Shown here: piece by piece, positions 16,262 through 21,686 of the stretch
Layout: the number at the start of each line of letters is the position of its first letter
Numbering within the stretch: the stretch's first letter is position 1
Origin: Anaerolinea sp.
GTDB taxonomy: Bacteria > Chloroflexota > Anaerolineae > Anaerolineales > Anaerolineaceae
Direction: 5' to 3'
Assembly: GCA_029975965.1 (NCBI GenBank)
Contig: JARKOV010000161.1
Location: 1 to 21,686, forward strand
DNA length: 21,686 nucleotides
Made by a program: the position numbers and the translations under genes
The notes under the pieces: model-generated
The model's database searches: none
Seen by the model: only the letters and a program-made list of their open reading frames with translations
What the model was told of the DNA's origin: nothing

Positions 16262-16291
16262 GGGCGGTTCCTGCGGGGCGGATTTTCTTCT

Positions 16292-16320
16292 ACTATGATC
16301 GAAAAGTGGGGGAGTGTCAA
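16292..16320 (-). promoter_or_regulatory. uxaC: candidate promoter of the uronate operon
   Basis: On the minus strand a perfect TTGACA -35 (16315-16320) is followed, 17 nt on, by CATAGT (16292-16297; four of six to TATAAT). The -10 ends 31 nt upstream of the uxaC ATG. The spacer carries CTCCCCCACTTTTC, a 14-mer also found in the nusA leader hairpin. Confidence 0.55.
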
Positions 16321-16377
16321 GCGCGGTCGTGGTTGATCCGCTGGTACCGCCGGCACCTGGACCTGGCGTGAAGCCGC

Positions 16378-17127
16378 CTACCCGCTCCGCCAGAGCCGGC
16401 TGCCCCCCCCGGAGCGCCAGTAGGCGTGTAGCTTCGCACGCATATCTTCCGGCGAGTCGAACAGGCTGCTGATCTGGCTGGTGTAGGCCGCCACCGCGCC
16501 GGTCCACACCTCCAGCCCTTCTGGCGAGACTGCCTGCCGCACCATTTGCTCAGAAGGCAGGCCATCGGGCAGGCGCTGGTGAAGCAAACCAGCGTAGGGA
16601 TAATCGGCGTAATACAGCAGCGGGCGCTTTAGCGCCTCGGCCGCAGTGCGCACAATGCGGTGATCGACGTGATTGCCCAACCCTAACGGGCAAACCACGC
16701 GCGCCTCGCGCGGCAAGGTGCGCCGCAGCCAGCCGCGCAGCCGCTCGACCAGGGGCAACTCGGCCGGATGGACCGGCAGCCACAGGTCATCGCCTGTGCC
16801 AATCAACGCCTCGCCGGAAGGCAGCCTGCGGTAGATGCAGTCGGGCCGGGTCCAGTAGCGCGGCACAGCGCCCACCAACGCGCACGCCGCCCGATCTTCG
16901 GCGCGCCGCCGGGCGATGGGCCGGCTGCCGCCCCGCCAGCGCGCATGCAATTCCGCCGCAAACGCCGGCAATTCTACGCCCCGCGGCGGTCCGCCGGCGA
17001 AGATCGTCCAGATCTCGACCGGCTCGCCGGCTCGCACCTGTTCCCAAATCATCCCACCGCAAGAGAGCACGGCGTCATCGTAGTGTGGAGAAAGATAGAT
17101 CCATGCCAAGGCGCGAATGGTCAACAT
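16378..17127 (-). CDS. PIG-L/LmbE-family deacetylase
   Basis: 249 aa. The family comprises Zn-dependent N-deacetylases acting on N-acetylglucosamine-type substrates. The zinc motif PHYDD (14-18) provides His15 and Asp18, and NHVDH (152-156) provides the second His. RRRAEDRAACALVG and PLGLGNHVDH are typical family blocks. ATG at 17127 has GGAG 9 nt upstream. The gene precedes uxaC by 116 nt, but uxaC has its own candidate promoter, so joint function is uncertain. Eight consecutive G on the coding strand (16403-16410) fall near the end. A -1 shift there would enter the uxaC frame, which is open. The substrate is unknown; a glycoside or glycolipid is possible. Confidence 0.88.
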   Translation of the reverse strand: MLTIRALAWIYLSPHYDDAVLSCGGMIWEQVRAGEPVEIWTIFAGGPPRGVELPAFAAELHARWRGGSRPIARRRAEDRAACALVGAVPRYWTRPDCIYRRLPSGEALIGTGDDLWLPVHPAELPLVERLRGWLRRTLPREARVVCPLGLGNHVDHRIVRTAAEALKRPLLYYADYPYAGLLHQRLPDGLPSEQMVRQAVSPEGLEVWTGAVAAYTSQISSLFDSPEDMRAKLHAYWRSGGGSRLWRSG

Positions 17128-17275
17128 CGTTTACGCTCCAATGAACCCATGCTTAACGCATTATACGGAATTTGATCCGTGCAAGCCAGCAGAGCCGGCG
17201 CTGGTTGTAAACTTCTACATGGGGTCGAACAAACGCGGCAGATTCGAGTACAATTATCATACGGAGAAAGCAGCG

Positions 17276-17680
17276 ATGGCATCGGCTGAAGAGCGTTTGA
17301 AAATCTTAAAAATGATCCAGGAAGGCAAGATCACCGCCCAGGAGGGCGCCGAGCTGCTCGAAACGCTGGATGCCAAGCCGCTTCATCCCGCCCACGCCGG
17401 GCATCCCCAATTTCCTCCCATCCCCCCGATACCACCGACCAGCCCGCGCTGGTTCAGGGTGGTCATCACCGACACCAACACCGGAAAGACCCGCGTCAAC
17501 GTGCGCCTGCCGGTCAGCCTGATCAGCGCGGGGCTCAAGATGGGCGCCAAGTTCTCGCCCCAGGTGGAGGGCGTGGACAGCGAGCAATTGATGTCTTTCT
17601 TGAAATCCGGCGAGACAGGCAAGGTCATCGACGTGGTCGACGGCGAAGACGGCGAACACGTAGAAGTCTATATCGAATAA
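17276..17680 (+). CDS. SHOCT-like small protein of unknown function
   Basis: 134 aa. The N-terminal helix pair EERLKILKMIQEGKITAQEG (5-24) followed by AELLETL matches the SHOCT-like/YvlB-type segment seen at one end of many membrane-stress and putative DNA-binding proteins. A proline-rich linker (about 35-57) follows. The C-terminal part, RWFRVVITDTNTGKTRVNVRLP plus an acidic ending GEDGEHVEVYIE, is a recurrent companion domain in Chloroflexota and Firmicutes. There is no signal peptide or TM segment. The start at 17276 follows GGAG by 9 nt. It is divergent from the PIG-L gene, with 148 nt between them, and convergent with the NifU-like gene; its stop codon lies inside the shared terminator palindrome. 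Role unknown. Confidence 0.85.
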   Translation: MASAEERLKILKMIQEGKITAQEGAELLETLDAKPLHPAHAGHPQFPPIPPIPPTSPRWFRVVITDTNTGKTRVNVRLPVSLISAGLKMGAKFSPQVEGVDSEQLMSFLKSGETGKVIDVVDGEDGEHVEVYIE

Positions 17681-17713
17681 AAAAGCCGCCCGCGGGCGGC
17701 TTTTTTATTCGAT
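17672..17713. terminator. 42-bp perfect palindrome, bidirectional terminator
   Basis: Arms 17672-17692 and 17693-17713 are exactly complementary. The core is AAAAAAGCCGCCCG followed by its complement ending TTTTTT, so each strand has a GC-rich stem followed by a T-run. It includes the SHOCT gene stop (17678-17680) and touches the first base of the NifU-like stop (17713-17715). A textbook shared terminator for convergent genes. Confidence 0.92.
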
Positions 17714-17973
17714 CAGGGTTCCTGGTTTACATCCACCACGTTTTGAATTTCAGGGAAGAATTGCCTCACGGTTCCCGCCACCCAGCCGTTGAGCGTGGTC
17801 GGCGAAAGCGGGCAGCCGTTGCAGGCCCCACCCAGGCGCACTTTGAGGGTCTGGCCGTCGAAGTCGACCAGCTCGACCGATCCGCCATGGTAATGGTTGA
17901 TGTAAGCGTCCAGCGTTTCGACCAGCGCCTTGAGGCGCTCTTCAACGGGGAATTCAATCGCATTGTCGCTCAT
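17713..17973 (-). CDS. NifU C-terminal-domain (Nfu-type) Fe-S scaffold protein
   Basis: 86 aa, consisting only of the NifU-like domain. Such proteins assemble or transfer [4Fe-4S] clusters as dimers using a CxxC pair. Here GGACNGCPLS (48-57) gives Cys51 and Cys54. The preceding GGSVELVDFDGQTLKVRL strands and the following helix with GWVAGTVRQFFPEIQNVV are typical. AGGAG lies 9 nt before ATG at 17973. A promoter candidate lies at 18041-18070. It is a stand-alone gene next to a cyclic-nucleotide-fold protein; no SUF or NIF genes are in the window. Confidence 0.92.
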   Translation of the reverse strand: MSDNAIEFPVEERLKALVETLDAYINHYHGGSVELVDFDGQTLKVRLGGACNGCPLSPTTLNGWVAGTVRQFFPEIQNVVDVNQEP

Positions 17974-18040
17974 TGCCAGCTTCTCCTGCCCTTCTATCCG
18001 TTAAGCCGATCCATTGCCAGAGAGGTCATCCCTGACTCTT

Positions 18041-18070
18041 ATCTTACCATTTTTTGGCGGGGGTTGCGAA
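18041..18070 (-). promoter_or_regulatory. candidate promoter of the NifU-like gene
   Basis: On the minus strand TTCGCA (18065-18070; four of six to TTGACA) and TAAGAT (18041-18046; five of six) are separated by 18 nt. It sits 68 nt upstream of the NifU-like start. Confidence 0.4.
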
Positions 18071-18109
18071 TTTCTTGGAAGCAAAGAGCCGGGGGTCTAG
18101 TGGTCAGCA

Positions 18110-18595
18110 CTAGCTGCCGCTGTTGGAATACCCGTTCGGATCGACTCCCTGGTAGAGGACCTCCAGCACGGACGTGTGGGTATCGCGCAAGCGTTCAGCG
18201 ATCGAGCTTGCCAACCGCTCGATCAAAATACTGCCCACCTCGGGGTAGGTCTCGATCAGGCGCTGCAGGCTGCGGATTCGGATGCGGTAAGCCACGCAAT
18301 CCTTCACCGCCTGCGCCCCCGAGGTGTACAGCTCGTGCCCCAGAATCGCCGACCAGCCGAAAACCCCACCCGAGAAGATGCGCGCTACGGTCAACGCCGG
18401 GCCGTCGTAGGGTTTATAACGCACCTGGACCTCGCCGTCGAGCAAAATGAACAGGCAATCGGCAATTTGACCCTGGACAAAAAACGTCGCTCCCCGGGGA
18501 TGATGGACTTCCTGCAAGAATGGCGAAAGCACGCCAAGCTGTGCTGCGGTTAACCCATCGAAGATGGCCAGGCCGGCATAATCCACATTGAACAT
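18110..18595 (-). CDS. stand-alone cyclic-nucleotide-binding-fold protein (Crp/Fnr N-terminal domain only)
   Basis: 161 aa. The fold is clear: FDGLTAAQL (12-20), HHPRGATFFVQG (31-42), FILLDGEVQVR (49-59), FSGGVFGWSAIL (74-85), then the long dimerisation helix. There is no C-terminal winged helix, so it cannot be a conventional DNA-binding Crp/Fnr regulator. In the phosphate-binding cassette (77-96) the usual FGE...R-A is replaced by FGWSA and SGAQA, so binding of cAMP is doubtful. I chose ATG at 18595. A GTG at 18649 would add 18 residues with no family match. It is divergent from the ArsR-MFS genes and has the same orientation as the NifU-like gene. Its partner is unknown. Confidence 0.85.
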   Translation of the reverse strand: MFNVDYAGLAIFDGLTAAQLGVLSPFLQEVHHPRGATFFVQGQIADCLFILLDGEVQVRYKPYDGPALTVARIFSGGVFGWSAILGHELYTSGAQAVKDCVAYRIRIRSLQRLIETYPEVGSILIERLASSIAERLRDTHTSVLEVLYQGVDPNGYSNSGS

Positions 18596-18703
18596 TGATC
18601 TAATGGTAAAGCTTCGCGCATGCCTTTTAAAGTGGCAATCATCCCTCACCAGGCGACAATTATCATCGCAAAAACCATGACTTTATCCTGAAATTCCAGT
18701 CGC

Positions 18704-18717
18704 TGAAAGCGTTTTCA
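18704..18717. promoter_or_regulatory. LacI/CcpA-type (cre-like) operator
   Basis: tgaaagcgttttca matches the cre consensus TGWAANCGNTNWCA at every fixed position, including the central CG. It lies 108 nt upstream of the cyclic-nucleotide-fold gene start and 114 nt upstream of the arsR start. The responsible regulator is not in the window. Confidence 0.6.
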
Positions 18718-18760
18718 AATCATGTACGTTTGGATAAACCAACGGGTGACATTCGTCATA

Positions 18761-18789
18761 TTGCCGCTCTCCGGTTGTTAGATTATTAT
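18761..18789 (+). promoter_or_regulatory. promoter of the arsR-MFS operon
   Basis: TTGCCG (18761-18766; four of six to TTGACA) and TATTAT (18784-18789; five of six to TATAAT) with an ideal 17-nt spacer. Transcription would start near 18796, giving a leader of about 35 nt without an evident Shine-Dalgarno. Confidence 0.65.
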
Positions 18790-18802
18790 CTAATCAATTA
18801 GA
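18778..18802 (+). promoter_or_regulatory. two overlapping palindromes covering the arsR promoter -10
   Basis: ttagattattatctaa (18778-18793, 6-bp arms) overlaps tctaatcaattaga (18789-18802, 6-bp arms). They cover the -10 and the start site, as expected for an operator of the adjacent ArsR-type repressor. Confidence 0.6.
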
Positions 18803-18831
18803 CGGCGAACCAAGCCACCCCACGAACAAGC

Positions 18832-19890
18832 ATGCCCGCATTATCCTGGGATCTGTCCACAGCCTACGACCTGTTCGTCAGTCTGTATGTGCTGCACAGA
18901 CCGAGTCAGTTTGGCCTGCGCCCCTCCTGGGCCGCCGGTGTTCGTTCACGCCTGCCCGTTGCGCAGCGCGAGTTCTTTGAAAAAGTCCAGTCTTTCTTAC
19001 CCGTTCCCCTGCGCTGGTTATACCTCCTGCCGGCTGGAGCCAGGGACGCCGCCGACGCTGTCACCACCCTGGCGCACACCCCCGCTGCCGAGCGTCTCGC
19101 CGCATTGTCGCACTCATCGCAACTCACACCGGAGATCATCGACACCCTTCGCAACCTTTCATCGCGCCAATCCTGGTCTCCAGCCGAGCTGGAGGTAATC
19201 CGCACCCATTACCAGCGCAGGGGATTCGCTTTAAAACCTGCCGCGCTGACCAGTTTATGCGACGCCTGGGCGCACCCGGTTGAATTTGGTGAGCGCTATC
19301 TCGAATCTCTTTCGGTTTATTACCTGAACTTTTACGCTGAGGAAGAAAAACGCATCCGGCCTGGCCTGGCGGATGGGCTGCAGCACGCCCACCTGGTGGC
19401 AGCCGGCGCGTCGCCGGCGCAGGTGCTCGAAGCTCTATCTCACGGTGTCCATTTCACTGGCCTCGACCAATACAGCGAGATCATCCTGGCGCCATCCTTC
19501 TGGTCCTCGCCCTTCGTTTTTTATGATGCGGTTCTCCCGGGCAGCCTGCTCGTCCTTTTCGGATGCCGCACAAGCGAACAGAACATCATCCCCTCCGAGT
19601 CCGTCCCGGCTGACCTGACCAACCGGTTCAAAGCCCTGTCCGATCCCTCGCGCCTGGCCATTTTGCGCTTCCTGGTCGACTCGCCGCAGACGCCCGGCGA
19701 GCTGGCGCGGCGCTTACGGCTGCGCACGCCCACCGTCATCCATCACCTCAACGTGCTGCGCCTGGCAGGGATGGTGGAGATCACGCTGCTTTCGGGGTCC
19801 GAGCGCTGCTATGCCCTGCGCCGCGAAGCGCTGCACGATCTTCTCCCGGCTCTCGCCGGTTATCTCCAGACCTCGTTATCCGAGTCCTGA
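18832..19890 (+). CDS. ArsR-type regulator with a long N-terminal domain
   Basis: 352 aa. The C-terminal part (about 262-335) is an ArsR winged helix: FKALSDPSRLAILRFL, TPGELARRLRLRTPTVIHHLNVLRLAGMV (recognition helix), then the beta-wing ending CYALRRE. The N-terminal ~255 residues are unlike classical ~100-residue ArsR proteins. They are mixed helical, with no TM segment, and I recognise no catalytic motif; this could be a ligand-sensing domain. Cys245 (FGCRTSEQ) is one of three Cys in the protein and there is no CVC metal motif, so metal sensing is unlikely. It is followed by an MFS gene after 16 nt. Palindromes over its promoter suggest autoregulation. The ATG at 18832 lacks a clear Shine-Dalgarno. 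Confidence 0.9.
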   Translation: MPALSWDLSTAYDLFVSLYVLHRPSQFGLRPSWAAGVRSRLPVAQREFFEKVQSFLPVPLRWLYLLPAGARDAADAVTTLAHTPAAERLAALSHSSQLTPEIIDTLRNLSSRQSWSPAELEVIRTHYQRRGFALKPAALTSLCDAWAHPVEFGERYLESLSVYYLNFYAEEEKRIRPGLADGLQHAHLVAAGASPAQVLEALSHGVHFTGLDQYSEIILAPSFWSSPFVFYDAVLPGSLLVLFGCRTSEQNIIPSESVPADLTNRFKALSDPSRLAILRFLVDSPQTPGELARRLRLRTPTVIHHLNVLRLAGMVEITLLSGSERCYALRREALHDLLPALAGYLQTSLSES

Positions 19891-19906
19891 CGCAGGCCAC
19901 CCATCC

Positions 19907-21184
19907 ATGAAGATGCGAAATTTCCGGGGTCGCGCCGTGCGCATTCTGTCGACCTATGCCGACCGGCTGGCCGCCTTCCACCCCAACGCGCGCATTTTCC
20001 TCGCCAGCGTGGTCTTCAACGGCATGGCGCTCGGCATTTACCGCCTGCTGTTCAATTTTTACATTCTCAGCCAGGGGTACGACGAGGCGCTGCTCGGCGT
20101 GCTGGTCACCACCAGCAGCCTGACCGCGCTGCTGGTGGCCCTGCCGATGGGTTACCTCTCTGACCGGCTCGGGCGTAAAAAATCGCTCATCTTGGGCGGC
20201 CTGCTGGTCGGCCTGGTCATCGCGATGATCGTGCTGATACCATCCGTGCCGGTGTTCATCGCCGCCAACGTGCTCATCGGCGTGGGCCAGAGCCTGAGCG
20301 CCGTCACCAGCGGTCCGTTCTTGATGGAAAACAGCGACGACAAAGAGCGCACCTACCTGTTCAGTTTCAGCTCCGGCCTGACCATGGCAGCCGCGTTCGT
20401 CGGCAACTGGATCGGGGGATACCTGCCGACCTGGATGGGAGCGCTGCGCGGCGCATCGCCCACCTCCACCGCGGCTTACGGCGCTTCGCTGCTCGTCATG
20501 GCGGCGGCAGCCATACTCTCCACCTTGCCGCTTTTCCTGTTGCGCCCACAGCGCAACCGGCAGGCGCGTTCCAGCTTCTCCACCCTGCCGGATATCCGCC
20601 GCCAGTCGTCCTTGCTGACCCGGCTGATCCTTCCCATGCTGATCACCTCCATCGGGGCGGGCATGTTCATGCCGTTCATGAACGTTTTCTTCCGCCAGGT
20701 GCACCACCAGCCCGACCCAGTCATCGGCTCGCTCTTCGCCTGGGGTTCGCTGGCAATGGGCATTGGCCTCTTGATCGCCCCCCCGCTCGCCGACCGCTAT
20801 GGTAAGATCGAGCTGATCGTCTTCTCTCAGGCCATTTCGATCCCCTTCCTGGCGGTCTTGGGGTTCTCGCCCTGGTTTGCGATCGGGGCCGGAGCGTATT
20901 ACATCCGCCTGGCGCTGATGAACATGTCTGGCCCGGTATACCAGACCTTCGTGATGGAAAAGGTCGAGCCGCAGACGCGCGCTACGGTCGCCAGCCTGGC
21001 CAGCATGGCAAACAGCTTCGGCTGGGCCTTTTCGCCGACCATCAGCGGTTGGATTCAGGTGCGGTACGGTTTTGGTCCGGCCTTCGCGATCACCATTTTG
21101 CTCTACACCCTTTCGACCTTCCTTTACTGGAAATTTTTCTGGCCGGTCAGCCGGTCAGCTACCGAGGAGATGAAAACAACCTGA
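19907..21184 (+). CDS. MFS transporter (12-TM permease)
   Basis: 425 aa. Hydrophobic segments run throughout, consistent with 12 TM helices. MFS motif A is GYLSDRLGRKK after the second TM segment, and a weaker counterpart (PLADRYGKIELIVF) starts the second half. The N-terminus is cytoplasmic and basic. Substrate unknown: multidrug efflux or sugar is possible, and regulation by an ArsR-type protein with a large sensor domain favours a small-molecule exporter or importer. ATG at 19907 is 16 nt after the ArsR stop; ATG at 19913 is a second choice. The last base of its stop is the first base of the next start. Confidence 0.9.
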   Translation: MKMRNFRGRAVRILSTYADRLAAFHPNARIFLASVVFNGMALGIYRLLFNFYILSQGYDEALLGVLVTTSSLTALLVALPMGYLSDRLGRKKSLILGGLLVGLVIAMIVLIPSVPVFIAANVLIGVGQSLSAVTSGPFLMENSDDKERTYLFSFSSGLTMAAAFVGNWIGGYLPTWMGALRGASPTSTAAYGASLLVMAAAAILSTLPLFLLRPQRNRQARSSFSTLPDIRRQSSLLTRLILPMLITSIGAGMFMPFMNVFFRQVHHQPDPVIGSLFAWGSLAMGIGLLIAPPLADRYGKIELIVFSQAISIPFLAVLGFSPWFAIGAGAYYIRLALMNMSGPVYQTFVMEKVEPQTRATVASLASMANSFGWAFSPTISGWIQVRYGFGPAFAITILLYTLSTFLYWKFFWPVSRSATEEMKTT

Positions 21185-21686
21185 TGCCTGGCGACGAAGC
21201 CATTTCCATTCCCATGCAACACACGGCGAAATCATACCGGCTGACCACGCTCTCGTGCTTCGTCGGCATTTTCGTCCAGGCGGTCAGCTCCAACATCACC
21301 GCCATCCTCTTTATCCCCTTGATGACCCTCTACGGGCTGTCCTACGTCCACCTGGGGTTGCTGGTGGGCATAAATTTCACCACCCAGGTGGCGGTGGACA
21401 TCATCGCCAGCCGCCTGATCGACCGCTACGGCTTTCGGCGCTTTGTGCTGCCCGCCGACCTGATGGCGATTGCTGGGCTGGCGCTGTTTGCCCTTTCGCC
21501 GGTGCTGTTTGACAATGTGCTGGTCGGCTTGATCCTCTCCACGATGATCTTCTCGGCCTCATGCGGGCTGCTGGAGGTCTTGCTCAGCCCCATTGTCAAC
21601 GCCATCCCTCACGACGAAAAAGGCGCCGCCATGGCCTTGATGCACTCCTTTTACGCCTGGGGGCAGGTGGCCACGATCGTCGTCAC
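21184..21686 (+). CDS. second MFS transporter, 3' part missing
   Basis: The frame is open from ATG at 21184 to the window end, 167 codons visible. Hydrophobic segments include LTTLSCFVGIFVQAV, ITAILFIPLMTLYGL, LMAIAGLALFALSPVLF and LVGLILSTMIFSASCGLLEV. Motif-A-like SRLIDRYGFRR follows the second. HSFYAWGQV near the end recalls the FucP/sugar:H+ symporter branch, but this is tentative. The start overlaps the preceding stop (TGATG), so the two permeases are translationally coupled. ATG at 21214 is an alternative start. The pairing might mean a heteromeric pump or two related substrates. Confidence 0.85.
   Translation, partial: MPGDEAISIPMQHTAKSYRLTTLSCFVGIFVQAVSSNITAILFIPLMTLYGLSYVHLGLLVGINFTTQVAVDIIASRLIDRYGFRRFVLPADLMAIAGLALFALSPVLFDNVLVGLILSTMIFSASCGLLEVLLSPIVNAIPHDEKGAAMALMHSFYAWGQVATIVV

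Noticed and set aside
17128..17275. Possible RNA gene in the PIG-L/SHOCT divergent spacer
   Set aside because: I found no cloverleaf, T-loop sequence or strong hairpin; it is probably just divergent promoters.
18743..18760. Short symmetry tgacattcgtca near the arsR promoter
   Set aside because: Only 4-bp arms; not distinguishable from chance.
19781..20707. Minus-strand open frame opposite the first MFS gene
   Set aside because: The product is His/Gln/Gly-rich, typical of an antisense of a hydrophobic GC-rich gene; there is no start signal.
1..21686. CRISPR array, tRNA, transposase or integrase
   Set aside because: No regularly spaced direct repeats of CRISPR length, no tRNA folds in the spacers, and no recombinase motifs were found.

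Overview
The window is GC-rich, densely packed bacterial DNA. Gene content, gene order and intergenic repeats suggest an Anaerolineae-type member of the Chloroflexota. That placement is an inference: there is no rRNA or other marker here to settle it. No tRNA, rRNA, CRISPR array or transposase gene was found.

Region 1 (about 1-8514, all minus strand) is the transcription/translation cluster read nusA - rnpM (ylxR) - infB - rbfA - DHH phosphoesterase - truB - ribF - ThyX-like gene (cut by the window edge). It is the classical nusA-infB operon without rimP at its head. NusA has a long low-complexity, charged C-terminal tail, and its leader holds a terminator-like hairpin that could allow feedback by NusA. 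The last gene is a divergent ThyX-family protein whose start overlaps the end of the FAD synthetase gene ribF by 11 nt.

Region 2 (8565-10340) holds one unusual membrane protein (zinc ribbon, two L7/L12-C-terminal-like domains, one transmembrane segment, NHL propeller). After it come a block of degenerate CAGATG repeats and the gnd terminator.

Region 3 (10340-17127, minus strand) is a sugar-acid cluster: PIG-L-type deacetylase, uronate isomerase (uxaC), an SDR resembling D-mannonate/fructuronate oxidoreductase, an HpcH/HpaI-type aldolase, a LarA-family protein that keeps the nickel-pincer ligands, and 6-phosphogluconate dehydrogenase (gnd). Together they suggest glucuronate -> fructuronate -> mannonate -> (nickel-dependent C2 epimerisation) gluconate -> 6-phosphogluconate -> ribulose-5-phosphate. 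This would bypass UxuA and the KDG route. It is a hypothesis, and gluconokinase and the NPN-cofactor genes are not in the window.

Region 4 (17276-21686) holds a small SHOCT-like protein and a NifU C-terminal-domain protein, convergent on a shared 42-bp palindromic terminator. Next is a stand-alone cyclic-nucleotide-binding-fold protein, divergent from an ArsR-type regulator that is apparently co-transcribed with two MFS permeases (the second cut by the window end). The divergent spacer carries a perfect match to the LacI/CcpA (cre) operator consensus, and a promoter whose -10 is covered by two overlapping palindromes.
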